In this document: piece by piece, positions 18,664-27,936 of the stretch
Layout of the letters: each line of letters opens with the position of its first letter
Position numbering within the stretch: the first letter of the stretch is position 1
Source of the DNA: Nitrospira sp. Ga0074138
Lineage (GTDB): Bacteria; Nitrospirota; Nitrospiria; Nitrospirales; Nitrospiraceae
Length of the DNA: 64,000 nucleotides
Direction of reading: 5' to 3'
Assembly: GCA_001464735.1 (NCBI GenBank)
Contig: LNDU01000027.1
Span: 1-64,000 of the forward strand
Notes under the pieces: generated by a model
Told to the model about the DNA's origin: nothing
What the model saw: the letters and a program-made list of their open reading frames with translations, nothing else
Database searches by the model: none
Position numbers and translations under genes: made by a program

Positions 18664-19254
18664 ATGAATAGGAAGAATTGTCCAATGTTGTGTCTGCTAG
18701 TTTCCTGGTTGATGCTTATTGGACTTGGTCTGAGCAATGGAACCAGTGGGGAGGTGTTTGCGAGTGAGAAGCAGGTGAGTGCGATGCCATCACCGAGCCA
18801 ATCGTCGATATCGCTTTACAGCTTTCGTCCTCCAGATATTGATGGACGTCCTGTTGATCTGAAGACTTTTAAAGGGAAGGTGTTGCTCATTGTGAATATC
18901 GCCAGTATGTGTGGGAACACACCTTAGTATGCCGGTCTTCAAGAGATCTACGATCAATATCGAGACCGTGGGTTCGAGAAGTTGGCCTATCCCGTGAATG
19001 ATTTCGGACTGCAGGAGCCGGGAACGAGCATTAGCTTCCCTCTGTTTATCAAGATCAGCGTCACGGGGAAAGCGCCGCATCCTCTGTATCAGCATCTGAC
19101 CGAAAAGAGTTCCTTTCCCGGTCCGGTCACGTGGAACTTTCAGAAATATCTCGTGGATCGCTCAGGCAATGTGACCGGCAGATATGACCCCGGAATGGAT
19201 CCGTTGTCGCCGGCCATTCGCGCTGATCTGGAAAGAGCCCTGGCGAGAGGTTGA
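18664..19254 (+). pseudogene. Exported glutathione peroxidase paralogue with an in-frame TAG
   Basis: The reading frame is glutathione-peroxidase-like throughout. It has a signal peptide, then SFRPPDIDGRPVDLKTFKGK, VLLIVNIASMCGNTP with the catalytic-position Cys, then a TAG at 18925-18927 where relatives have CAG (Gln of TPQY). In the same frame it continues YAGLQEIYDQYRDRG through APHPLYQHL to the end. About 12 residues are also missing after QEPGTSI, and the NQFG region reads NDFG. It is most likely a pseudogene. Readthrough is possible but I see no sign of a recoding signal. An intact cytosolic paralogue lies at 21114. Confidence 0.85.
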
Positions 19255-19340
19255 GACCCGGAGTCGATGACGCTTGAATAAATGGGGTTACGGTGCTCCG
19301 TCCATGAAGTAATGCGAAGGCCTCTCCAGCTACTGGTACA

Positions 19341-19751
19341 TTAGTGTGTCTTGGGAACGGTCGCGGCATCGGCCAACACATCCTTCGCATCGTACAGATT
19401 GGCAATCCCAATCGGTTTTTGACCTTTGTACATCGTGACCGTCATGGCTGTGCGGCGTGAGAGTCCCAGCACGTCGGTTCGTTGAGCCATCTGAAAGAAG
19501 TCGTACCCCTCGCGGAGCGTCAGCTCAGCGCAGCGTCTACGGAGATAAGAGTCTAGCTGTGCTTGCGACGTGAAGGCACTAGCCCGATATTCTACCCGGT
19601 ACACGTTTTCCTTGAGCTGCTCAACTTCTGCACTCGCCGCTTTACCCAGCGGTGTGTATTGTCTTGTCGCGCAACCGGTAAGAGCCGCAGCCAAGAGCAG
19701 CGCAGTCGACGCATGCATAGCGAAACGGATTTTCCAAAGATGTGTCCGCAT
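19341..19751 (-). CDS. CC0125/CC1285-type lipoprotein
   Basis: The 136-aa product has a signal ending in ALTGC (lipobox) and a mature domain with VYRVEYRASAFTSQAQLDSY and RRCAELTLREGYDFFQM, which match my recollection of the CC0125/CC1285 lipoprotein family of unknown function. It is probably anchored in the outer or inner membrane. The gene converges with the broken peroxidase. Confidence 0.7.
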   Translation of the reverse strand: MRTHLWKIRFAMHASTALLLAAALTGCATRQYTPLGKAASAEVEQLKENVYRVEYRASAFTSQAQLDSYLRRRCAELTLREGYDFFQMAQRTDVLGLSRRTAMTVTMYKGQKPIGIANLYDAKDVLADAATVPKTH

Positions 19752-19816
19752 AGTGGGCGGCCATCGTAGTGAGATGAGTCTAGGAGGTCAATGGTAGCTG
19801 TGAGTTATGTAATAAA

Positions 19817-19835
19817 AGACTCCCGACCCATTTAT
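19817..19835 (-). repeat. Short dispersed repeat, copy 3 (inverted)
   Basis: The reverse complement reads ATAAATGGGTCGGGAGTCT, matching copies 1 and 2 at 8801 and 12928. Confidence 0.5.
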
Positions 19836-20087
19836 TATTATCAATCGGTAACAGCCATTTGAGCCGAATACAGGGGCAGAAGTCTTTGTGTAAGGCGGCG
19901 ATTCAGGACGTGGCAGGCAGAGTCTCCGGCAGCTTGACTTGGTAACATTTCCGAGTCTAATCTGCCCCACTTTTCGCCTTTGTTGGCATAGCAATAGAGA
20001 CGGGTGGGGTGTTCCCTAGGGTACTCGGTCACGTTTCTTTGTATGGGTCATCAATGGTAACGATATCACGGTCATGAGACATTCGAT

Positions 20088-21086
20088 ATGATGAACATGT
20101 TCCTAGTGGCGATCGTCCTTCTCCTGGTCGTACTGCTGATCGGAGTCGTGCTGTACGTGCGAGCCCCCCGCAAATATCAATCTGCCGATTCTGTCGCCAA
20201 TTCCTATGATGACTGGACGAATGACGGCATTCTCGAGTTCTACTGGGGCGAACATATACATCTGGGACACTATGGCTCTCCACCCCGCAAAAAGGATTTT
20301 TTCAAAGCCAAGTCAGACTTTGTGCATGAAATGGTGCAGTGGGGTGGGTTAGACAAGCTTCCTTCCGGTACGACGGTGTTAGATGTGGGCTGCGGCATTG
20401 GCGGCAGCAGTCGCATGCTGGCGCGGGAGTATGGCTTTGCGGTCACCGGAGTCACCCTCAGCCCTCAGCAAGTCAGACGGGCTCAAGAACTGACCTCCCC
20501 AGAGGTGAATGCCTACTTTCAGGTCGATGATGCGCTGGCACTGTCGTATCCCGATGCCAGTTTTGATGTGGTCTGGTCGGTCGAGGCGGGACCGCACATG
20601 CCGGATAAGGCACAATTTGCTCGAGAGCTCATGCGCGTGCTGAAACCGGGCGGAATTCTGGTTGTGGCCGATTGGAATCAGCGGGACGATCGCCAGGTTC
20701 CACTCAATGGTTGGGAAAAGCCGGTGATGCGGCAACTGCTGGATCAGTGGGCTCATCCGGCATTTTCCAGCATTGAAGAGTTTTCAGAATTACTGGAGGC
20801 AACCGGACTGGTGGCGGGTGAAGTCACCACAGCAGATTGGACTGCCGAAACCTTACCCTCATGGCTCGATTCGATCTGGCAGGGAATTACTCGTCCGGCA
20901 GGGATTGTTCGGTTCGGTGTGATCGGGTTCATGAAATCATTGCGAGAAGTGCCCACGTTCCTGTTAATGCGTCTGGCATTCGGGGCAGGGCTGTGTCGCT
21001 TTGGTATGTTTCGGGCCGTGCATGCCAATGTCCCTACGAGTGAGCTGTTGTCTGCGCAGACGGATGACAGGCTCGTACGGTCATAA
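20088..21086 (+). CDS. Membrane-anchored SAM methyltransferase, gamma-tocopherol methyltransferase-like
   Basis: The 332-aa protein has an N-terminal membrane helix (about residues 4-25, FLVAIVLLLVVLLIGVVLYV) and a class I methyltransferase domain. Motif I is VLDVGCGIGGSSRMLAREYG, followed by GVTLSPQQVRRAQEL, VWSVEAGPHMPDK and RVLKPGGILVVADW. GCGIGGSS with VTLSP and a WSxExGPHMPDK segment is typical of plant/cyanobacterial tocopherol and MPBQ methyltransferases, so a quinone or tocopherol-like substrate at the membrane is plausible but not shown. No strong ribosome binding site is visible. Confidence 0.82.
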   Translation: MMNMFLVAIVLLLVVLLIGVVLYVRAPRKYQSADSVANSYDDWTNDGILEFYWGEHIHLGHYGSPPRKKDFFKAKSDFVHEMVQWGGLDKLPSGTTVLDVGCGIGGSSRMLAREYGFAVTGVTLSPQQVRRAQELTSPEVNAYFQVDDALALSYPDASFDVVWSVEAGPHMPDKAQFARELMRVLKPGGILVVADWNQRDDRQVPLNGWEKPVMRQLLDQWAHPAFSSIEEFSELLEATGLVAGEVTTADWTAETLPSWLDSIWQGITRPAGIVRFGVIGFMKSLREVPTFLLMRLAFGAGLCRFGMFRAVHANVPTSELLSAQTDDRLVRS

Positions 21087-21113
21087 ACATGGAGACGCTG
21101 TGAGGTGGGAGTT

Positions 21114-21590
21114 ATGAGTCTCTACGACATCGACCTTGTGACGATCGACGGCACGCCGCAGAAGATGGATGTCTACCGTGGCAAGACATTGCTCATCGTG
21201 AATGTCGCGAGCCAGTGCGGCTTCACGCCGCAGTATGAGGGGCTCCAGGCGCTCTACGGAAAGTTCAAAGATCGGGGTTTCGTGGTGCTCGGGTTCCCCT
21301 GTAACCAGTTCGGACAGCAGGAGCCGGGCGGCGAAGCAGAGATCGAGCAGTTCTGCACCAGGAAATTCAGTGTCACCTTTCCGATGTTCGCCAAGATCGA
21401 CGTCAACGGCGCGAACGCACACCCGCTCTACCAATATCTGAAATCGGAGAAGCCCGGGATTCTCGGGACCGAGGCGATCAAGTGGAACTTCACCAAATTC
21501 CTCGTCGGTTCCGACGGCACGGTCCTGAAACGCTATGCGCCGAGCGATAAGCCGGAGATGATCGAGGCCGACCTGGCGACGAAACTCTAG
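21114..21590 (+). CDS. Glutathione peroxidase family protein
   Basis: Starting at 21114 (GAGGTGGGA just upstream) gives 158 residues, the normal length for a soluble GPX. Present are TLLIVNVASQCGFTPQYEGL with the catalytic Cys, VLGFPCNQFGQQEPG with the catalytic Gln and resolving Cys, and IKWNFTKFLV with the catalytic Trp-Asn-Phe. It should reduce peroxides, in bacteria usually with thioredoxin. It is the intact relative of the broken exported copy at 18664. Confidence 0.93.
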   Translation: MSLYDIDLVTIDGTPQKMDVYRGKTLLIVNVASQCGFTPQYEGLQALYGKFKDRGFVVLGFPCNQFGQQEPGGEAEIEQFCTRKFSVTFPMFAKIDVNGANAHPLYQYLKSEKPGILGTEAIKWNFTKFLVGSDGTVLKRYAPSDKPEMIEADLATKL

Positions 21591-21594
21591 GTGA

Positions 21595-21653
21595 CTGGGG
21601 GCGTCGAGAAACGAAGTCTTTAATTACCTGGAAATTCAGAATGTCCCCGTTTC
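21595..21653. repeat. Left direct repeat bracketing the SIR2-HerA module
   Basis: This segment matches 24705-24763 in the same orientation: CTGGGGGCGTCG, then AAACGAAGTCTTTA, then AAATTCAGAATGTCCCCGTTT, with a few substitutions and small indels between. It lies between the gpx stop and the herA stop. Confidence 0.85.
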
Positions 21654-21657
21654 CCCC

Positions 21658-23448
21658 TCAATCGATCTTTGAAGCTGTCCGAGATTGCCGGCGCAGAGTT
21701 TCGACTGCTGCCACAACCGCGATGGAATCCGGGGCCATTTCTCCCCATTCCTGCCAGAAGTTTCGGGTCTGGCTCAGTGGCTCGATAGTAGGGAATTTCA
21801 ACTTGATTCGCGCTGGGAGGAGGATCGCGTCGCCCAGTAACAAAGCCTCGCCGGTGTCGAGCAGCGGCAAACCGTCGAGGACACCCGCCAGCGAATCGGG
21901 CATAAGGCGACGGACAACGTTTTGATCTTGATCGTTCGTCAGGCGGAGGATGAGGAAGTTGTTGCACTGGCTGAGGATGGTGCGGCTCACGTCCGACGGG
22001 CGTTGACTTACCACTAGCAGGGAGACTCCATACTTTCGGCCTTCCTTAGCGATGCGCTCGAAGGAGTAAAGCGCCTGTTTCTCGACTGCGTCCGCGTCGT
22101 CACGGACCGGCAGGTACAGATGGGCTTCGTCGCACACGAACACGAATGGTGTTCGCTTCTCCGGCTCCATCCAAAATTGAACATCATACAACAGTCGTGC
22201 GAATACCCCTGTGACGACGGGTAGCACGTCCGACGGAACTTCAGAGAAGTCCACCACCTTAATGCCGTGCTTGTCCTCACCGGGAGCTAGCAGTGTTGCA
22301 ATTTGTTTTGCGAGCCAGTCGTACTTGAGAGCAGCCTCCATCGGCTTGAACATGAATCCGTAACGGCGATCTTCGATTTTGGCCTCTAAGCGGGAGATAA
22401 AGCGCGTAAGCCGTCCTTCCCATTCACCCTTTACTTCTCTACCTGTCGTCCCTGTGCCCTTCGCCGTATCATCGTGCTTGAGCTTCTTGACCAGCTCCGG
22501 CAGCTCATATGGAATTGGTGAGTCGACGGTGAAGGTGGCCCTCACATCGTGTTTCTTCTCAGATTTGAGTGTGCCTTCCTTCAAATCTCGTACGTGCAAG
22601 GTGAACCTGGATGCTTGATTAGGCGCGTTCTGATCGCTGCGGTCCAAGATCATCGAGAGCATTTCTTCCCGATTCAGGAGCCAATACGGTAGAAAAAGAA
22701 CATTTTCCGCTGGTTTGGTAAGATCACCAGGACCTGCAATCCTGAATGCGGCCGCGATAGGAGTTGACGGTGGACCTTCCTTACGAGCTGGCGGGTTCGC
22801 GAGTGAAGCGTATTCGCCGTGCATGTCGAACACGATGATGTTCGCGTGTTTGCGGGCGTGTGCACGCTCCAAAATCAACGACACCGCACAGCTCTTGCCC
22901 GAGCCAGTGCTTCCCAGGATCGCTGCGTGCCGCTGGAAGAAGCGATCGCCATTGGCGATCGCAGTGGCTGAGTGGTCAATAACGAAGTGACCGAGTTCGA
23001 GCCGCTGCTTCGGATCTAAGTCCTTGCCCAGTAATCCCATGAACCGCTGAAGATTGCCGCCTTCGATGAGAAAACAATCGCGATCGATTTGTGGAAATGA
23101 ATCAGCGCCGCGCTTAAACCGATTGTGCACGGTTCCCTCAATCGTGCGGTAGGTACCAAGCAAGACGGTCCGGAGCGCGTCGTCTGGCACGACTTCCATC
23201 GCGAGATTTGTGGGTGCCATCGGATCAGGATGTGCGATCTGCTCACGTAGCTGCCGAGTCACACGTTCGGTCATGCCGATCAGGAACTCTTGAGCGGTCG
23301 TCGCCTGAATCGCGACGAGGCTCCCCACCGAAGCGCGCGGTAAGAGTGCAGCATTTTCCACTGCGATGAGTACGCGGGTTGTGTCTACGGATACGACCTT
23401 CCCGAGCCTGCTAGGAGTGTCGAAAGCCAGTATGGGTGCATCGCTCAT
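21658..23448 (-). CDS. herA: HerA-like ATPase of a SIR2-HerA defence module
   Basis: I start at 23448, where the ATG overlaps the sir2 stop codon (ATGA), giving 596 residues; the longer frame from 23565 only reads through the sir2 3' end. The N terminus (about residues 1-100) is a HAS-barrel (LGKVVSVDTTRVLIAVEN). The ATPase core has Walker A ILGSTGSGKSCAVSL, the DMHGEYASL segment, Walker B FVFVCDEAHLYLP, and a late VSQRPSDVSRTILSQCNNF sensor/finger region. HerA-type hexamers pair with SIR2 in a known anti-phage system. Confidence 0.9.
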   Translation of the reverse strand: MSDAPILAFDTPSRLGKVVSVDTTRVLIAVENAALLPRASVGSLVAIQATTAQEFLIGMTERVTRQLREQIAHPDPMAPTNLAMEVVPDDALRTVLLGTYRTIEGTVHNRFKRGADSFPQIDRDCFLIEGGNLQRFMGLLGKDLDPKQRLELGHFVIDHSATAIANGDRFFQRHAAILGSTGSGKSCAVSLILERAHARKHANIIVFDMHGEYASLANPPARKEGPPSTPIAAAFRIAGPGDLTKPAENVLFLPYWLLNREEMLSMILDRSDQNAPNQASRFTLHVRDLKEGTLKSEKKHDVRATFTVDSPIPYELPELVKKLKHDDTAKGTGTTGREVKGEWEGRLTRFISRLEAKIEDRRYGFMFKPMEAALKYDWLAKQIATLLAPGEDKHGIKVVDFSEVPSDVLPVVTGVFARLLYDVQFWMEPEKRTPFVFVCDEAHLYLPVRDDADAVEKQALYSFERIAKEGRKYGVSLLVVSQRPSDVSRTILSQCNNFLILRLTNDQDQNVVRRLMPDSLAGVLDGLPLLDTGEALLLGDAILLPARIKLKFPTIEPLSQTRNFWQEWGEMAPDSIAVVAAVETLRRQSRTASKID

Positions 23449-24473
23449 GTTAGTAGCTCCCTTGCCATAACGCCCAAATCCCACAAATCTTGTCCTGGAT
23501 GCTCGAATCGGTGTCCCTTTGTCACCATCATGACTCCAGGCGAGGTGGGTGAGTTCGAGAGACAAACACAGCGGGGCGATTCCTCCGCCAGCGCCTCGAC
23601 CTTCCTGCTCGCCGTTCGGTTCAGGATGAGCGTGGGCGTACCGTCTCGAATTCGCTTCACGAGGTGGTTTTGCAGGTGATCGTCATTGAACCCGTATCCC
23701 ACAATCAGTAGTCGCCCGGCCTGCCTTATGTGGTCGTTGGCCAATTCTCGATGTTTGTCAAAGGGCGAGTTGTAGCCAGCTCGATACTTATTAAGACCAG
23801 GCGTTATGATGAGGCGTTCCGCGTCCATATCCAAACTGCAGCGCCGCACATCCGTGCCGAATTGATACCAATCAAAGCTCCCATGTGGCTTTAGGACGAT
23901 CGCTCGCGGGAAGTGATCGAGGACCGTGATCTTGGCACGCCATGTGATGCCCCGGCATGATCCCATGCAACTTCGAACATGGTCGAACTCCCCCGCATAG
24001 TGCCCAACGGCTGTGGTGTCCACGTGGAATCCTGCCATTTCGCAGGCGACTTCGATTAGGCGGTCGTAGTTGGGTGTCAGAATCGGCAAGCCAGCCGTTG
24101 GCTTTAGTACCTTGGTTAGAAATGTTGTCAGGCGAAGGGTGCGCTCCCTACGAATCACTGCGCTCATGATTGCTCGCTCCTGCGGGATCAGTAGTTCGCA
24201 CGTCTTTTGTGCAATCCAGAGTTCAAGCGTGTCAGATGGCGGCCGTTGCAGCAATGCGGCCTCCAAGCCTTCACCTGCATTTAACAATGCCCTGATCTGG
24301 TCCCACAGAGTTGCGTCAGTTTCCTTTAATTCGCTCGATTCGTTGGTGAGATGTGTTGCAAGCGCGGGCATTCCCGGCAACCCCTCAGCGGAGGAAAGGC
24401 CGGATCCGATGACCAACGCTAGACCATCGGTGAAATGCTCCTGAGCAAACTTGACCAGTGCATCGTAGTTCAT
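23445..24473 (-). CDS. SIR2-like NADase of a SIR2-HerA defence module
   Basis: The start is placed at the ATG at 24473; a TTG four codons upstream is the alternative. The 342-aa protein has a SIR2-type Rossmann core: ALVIGSGLSSAEGLPGMPAL (NAD loop), ILTPNYDRLIE with the catalytic-position Asn, LKPHGSFDWYQFG with the catalytic-position His, and LLIVGYGFNDDHLQNHL. In SIR2-HerA systems the SIR2 partner degrades NAD+ on infection when complexed with HerA. The 4-bp overlap with herA means joint translation. Upstream is a polypyrimidine tract (24637-24680) and the right direct repeat. Confidence 0.88.
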   Translation of the reverse strand: MNYDALVKFAQEHFTDGLALVIGSGLSSAEGLPGMPALATHLTNESSELKETDATLWDQIRALLNAGEGLEAALLQRPPSDTLELWIAQKTCELLIPQERAIMSAVIRRERTLRLTTFLTKVLKPTAGLPILTPNYDRLIEVACEMAGFHVDTTAVGHYAGEFDHVRSCMGSCRGITWRAKITVLDHFPRAIVLKPHGSFDWYQFGTDVRRCSLDMDAERLIITPGLNKYRAGYNSPFDKHRELANDHIRQAGRLLIVGYGFNDDHLQNHLVKRIRDGTPTLILNRTASRKVEALAEESPRCVCLSNSPTSPGVMMVTKGHRFEHPGQDLWDLGVMARELLT

Positions 24474-25083
24474 ATTCCTGCTCAACGAGGAAATCGTCTC
24501 AGTAGCAGAAAAATTCAGCTGTCTTGAGCATCTTAGGGACGATGATTATAGGAGGGGAACGGTCAAGCTGCAATGTAGGACGTAGGGCCCTCAGTGCAGT
24601 ATTTTAGTGGCGCTAGTACAGGGAGTGTTAGTGTAGGCTTCTCTTCTATCCTCTTCCCACTCTCTCCCCATCTCCCATTGAAGGGGGGGTGGGCATGGCG
24701 GCGGCTGGGGGCGTCGCAAAACGAAGTCTTTACCTGCTCGAAAATTCAGAATGTCCCCGTTTTATCCCTTCGTGATTAAAACGCAAGAGAACAACGAAAT
24801 TGTGGTTCCGAATAGCGTGATAGCGAGCCAAGCCATCATTAAGTCAGCATAGAGAACCAGACGATGTCTCGATTCGAGCGGTGAGGTGAGTTGGCGGGTC
24901 AAGAAATGGATGGTGGGGGGGGCGAGCCAGGAGAGCTATGCCTGGTTCTGTGTCATGCACGATACAAGATCTGACCCCAAATAGTTCACTCGACCCATTT
25001 TGCTGGACCACCACCAGCAGGAGCTTGCAATGCCAGAAGCGGAGCGAAATAGGCCAACCTTGGGCATGTATGCAAAGAAACGG
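24474..25083. other. Intergenic region with promoter area and repeat remnants
   Basis: There is no supported gene. It should contain the sir2-herA promoter. It holds a 45-bp pyrimidine-rich strand, the right direct repeat at 24705-24763, and at 24958-24976 a GATACAAGATCTGACCCC segment whose complement resembles the sequence before the two DUF6933 copies (near 2945 and 7556). Confidence 0.6.
24705..24763. repeat. Right direct repeat bracketing the SIR2-HerA module
   Basis: This matches 21595-21653 in the same orientation, including the 21-bp core that ends in GTCCCCGTTT. The pair encloses sir2 and herA and little else. Confidence 0.85.
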
Positions 25084-26175
25084 TTACTGGTAACCGAGTT
25101 CGCCAGAAGGCTTAGTGGGATAAAGTACGCGAAAGACCTCCTTGAAAAGTGTTTTTGCCTCTGACCATCTCTCACGCTTGTCCAGTCGTTGTCCTATTGC
25201 AAGTTCTATCACTTTCGCTGAAATTGCCGTCAGGTCAAAATCATAGTCTCCGCTCTTTTCGTCAATATATGAATCCGCCATGCCATGACGGGTCTGATCC
25301 TGCAAAAAATAATTTCCGAACTGAATGATCTTACCCATACCACTAAGCCTGGATTTCCCAAGAGATGGACTGCCCTCTCGAAGAACATGGCTTCCAGAAA
25401 ATGAATCTTGGAGCACGTGTAGTAGTGAGCCAAGGGCGATGTCTTGAATAGTCTGCTCCGAAAACTTATTGTTAAGATCTTTGCATGTTAATTCTGTCAA
25501 ATGACCACGAAAGAATAACCCCCTCCACGTAAACCATCTGTCACAATCGAGTGTGAATAGCCATTCGGGTTGCCACATCATGCGTGTTTTCCCATTGTTT
25601 GTCATGGTACGTCTGAATTCTTCAGCAGAGCCTTCCTCTAAGAATGTGTCTAGGCTCCGAAAGTGTGTGTCCTTGTCGATCTCTCCGGTTGCGACCTTAA
25701 AGGTAAATTCTAGCCACATTAAAATTTTCTTTTGTGTGTCAATGGAAGGCTCTGCTGCTGAGGAGGCCATTGAATGCAAGAACTGCATATCGCCACAATG
25801 TGTGCGGTACAGTAAGTCCCAATCGGGATCGATAACCTCCGGGTTCGAACACGAGTCTGTATATGAAAAATAAAATGCGGCCTGACGCCCTTTGGCCAAA
25901 CCAAAAGGATCGTCATTCCACCGTATGCCTTTGATTACGTTAACTAGGAATTCCCCATTTATGTACGTGGCCGGTATTCGTGAAGTAGCTATAGCTTTGA
26001 TTGTCAGGTTCTCATGAATCGGCTGTGTACCGATCCGGCCTCCTGCAAAGCTGTCTTGGAAAATACCAGTCTCCTTGTCATGGTAGCTATAGGGGTCCAA
26101 TTTGAATGCATTGACATCCGGAGGGGAAAACATACACATCGTAACAGCCACGGAAGCAGGTAGTAGTCTCATCAT
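25084..26175 (-). CDS. Exported phospholipase C / P1-nuclease-like protein
   Basis: The 363-aa protein has a signal peptide (LLPASVAVTMCMFSPPDVNA). The mature part has features of the zinc-dependent phospholipase C/P1 nuclease fold: IHENLTIKAIA, QFLHSMASS and, clearest, LLHVLQDSFSGSHVLREG, a HxxxDxxSxxH motif. A hydrolase acting on phospholipids or nucleic acid in the periplasm or outside is inferred. It lies 240 bp downstream of two lipoprotein genes on the same strand, so it may belong to the same unit. Confidence 0.65.
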   Translation of the reverse strand: MMRLLPASVAVTMCMFSPPDVNAFKLDPYSYHDKETGIFQDSFAGGRIGTQPIHENLTIKAIATSRIPATYINGEFLVNVIKGIRWNDDPFGLAKGRQAAFYFSYTDSCSNPEVIDPDWDLLYRTHCGDMQFLHSMASSAAEPSIDTQKKILMWLEFTFKVATGEIDKDTHFRSLDTFLEEGSAEEFRRTMTNNGKTRMMWQPEWLFTLDCDRWFTWRGLFFRGHLTELTCKDLNNKFSEQTIQDIALGSLLHVLQDSFSGSHVLREGSPSLGKSRLSGMGKIIQFGNYFLQDQTRHGMADSYIDEKSGDYDFDLTAISAKVIELAIGQRLDKRERWSEAKTLFKEVFRVLYPTKPSGELGYQ

Positions 26176-26415
26176 TCACTCTCCACGTTGTTTTGACTTC
26201 GATGGGCCAACCGCCCAGACTCCATTTCATTGATAAAAACCCATTGCCACGGTCGCCGAGCAGGTTCATTGACTTATCTACACAAACATTGTTTCGTGCC
26301 CATTTGGTGTATCTGATCCTGATGGGTGTCTGGTGCGACCAGCTTGGTGAGCGGAGACATCGTCTGAGACCTCGCTCCATGTCACACCGGTCGTGTACGA
26401 AGTCGAGATACGTCC

Positions 26416-27936
26416 TCAATCAACATCAACGTAACCGGATATGGTCTTCTTGTGTTCCCGAACAATGGCTTCAAACTTCGCTAACATGCCTTGCCGGTTT
26501 TCGATTAGTGCCTTCTTTGCTTCTTTAAGCATCGGTTGCATTTCCGTCGTGTCACTGCGCGATTCCCTTGAGGCATTAACTTTCTTGAGGATCTGGTTGT
26601 AATCGTTGAGCAGCTTCGTGTCCTTTTCCTGGTACTCTCTGGCCGCGTTCTGTAACCGCGCCTCGGTTGTCCTGTGAAGTCGAGGAATAATGGTGGCCTC
26701 AATTCCGGTTGCTTCTTGACCAAAGGCGTTAGTGGTTGCCTGCTCCATCAGGCGAGTTGCCAGAGAAAGGGTTGGAGCCACAGGTCCTCCTGGGCTGGCA
26801 CTCTGAATGGCCATTGCCGCACGTTTGGCGGCCTCGACGGAAAAATCTGTATAGGCTTTTAGGAGCTCCTCAGGATCATTGTCAAAACTCTTGAGGTTCC
26901 AATTGCCGACATCATCTTTAATAAAGGCCATACTCACCTTGCCGCGACCGCTGGCATAGACGGTATTTATTCTGGACCAATAGTGGTCGCTGAAGAGATC
27001 TTTGACAATCTTCACTCGGTCTTCGACGGTTCCCATTCCCAGCGCATACTTGCCCAACCAATCCGGCACCGTACCGTTAAAATAGTTGTATAAATTCACA
27101 AAGTCAGTCGGGTCGGCATCGCATAAGGCAACACTGGGCGGCAATTCTCGCCGATCCAGGCCAATATCATCATTAGTTTGCTTGGCCAACGCGTTTACTC
27201 GGCATCTCAACTGATTTCCGATTTCAGAAAACGTCACGATTCCGGTCACCACCGCAATGCGGACTAGACGATTCGGTGACTGGCCAGGAGTCGACGCTAC
27301 TGCCCATCGAAAAGCTTGGTCTCTCAGCATTCCGGAAATCTCCGCCGCTTCCTCAATAAAACCAGCGGGCATAAATTGAGGAGACCAAGGTATAGGGTTG
27401 CTGATCTTTGATGTAAGGTTATCAACCTTCTGAGTGAGCATGTTCGTATCCGAAATCAATGTCGTCAATATGAGACAATCGAAATGGTCTATGTCGTCCA
27501 GGAGGCCAAACAAACGCCAAAATTTCAGGTTATACCAAGGATTATCAGGACTGACATCCTGACAAGTAGTGCCAAGTCCTTCTTGATCTAAGGGACTGAT
27601 GAGAGGAATAGATGGTGATATATCTCCACTAACATCGGTCTCGATTTTTGGGATAGACCAAGCCTTGTTCGAACTCCAGGACCAAGGTTCAAATCCTTTG
27701 TTCGCCATTACGGCTCTTGTGAAATTATTTGACTCAATCAATGCTTTTTTTGCGGACTCCAAATGCCCCTTCATCATTCCCAACTGCACATTCGGTCGCT
27801 CAGAAAGGGGACCCTTGTATACTTCGACATCAATTCGCATAGTCGCCGCGCCGGAAAAAGCGCTGCAGCCTGTCAGGAAAAACCCTCCTATCGCAAGCAG
27901 AAGGATGAGCAAACGAACCTCAAATAGGGATTTCAC
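26416..27936 (-). CDS. Large lipoprotein of unknown function
   Basis: The 506-aa product has a lipoprotein signal (LLILLLAIGGFFLTGC, lipobox LTGC). The mature part is largely helical, and its last 100 residues have coiled-coil-like charge patterns (RLQNAAREYQEKDTKLLND). The start is GTG overlapping the upstream stop (GTGA). I do not recognise the family. The tight coupling to another lipoprotein and the exported hydrolase-like protein downstream suggest one envelope-associated unit. Confidence 0.7.
   Translation of the reverse strand: MKSLFEVRLLILLLAIGGFFLTGCSAFSGAATMRIDVEVYKGPLSERPNVQLGMMKGHLESAKKALIESNNFTRAVMANKGFEPWSWSSNKAWSIPKIETDVSGDISPSIPLISPLDQEGLGTTCQDVSPDNPWYNLKFWRLFGLLDDIDHFDCLILTTLISDTNMLTQKVDNLTSKISNPIPWSPQFMPAGFIEEAAEISGMLRDQAFRWAVASTPGQSPNRLVRIAVVTGIVTFSEIGNQLRCRVNALAKQTNDDIGLDRRELPPSVALCDADPTDFVNLYNYFNGTVPDWLGKYALGMGTVEDRVKIVKDLFSDHYWSRINTVYASGRGKVSMAFIKDDVGNWNLKSFDNDPEELLKAYTDFSVEAAKRAAMAIQSASPGGPVAPTLSLATRLMEQATTNAFGQEATGIEATIIPRLHRTTEARLQNAAREYQEKDTKLLNDYNQILKKVNASRESRSDTTEMQPMLKEAKKALIENRQGMLAKFEAIVREHKKTISGYVDVD

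Noticed and set aside
26087..26419. 110-aa open frame on the minus strand overlapping the exported hydrolase gene
   Set aside because: It overlaps the hydrolase start region and has a non-protein-like composition.
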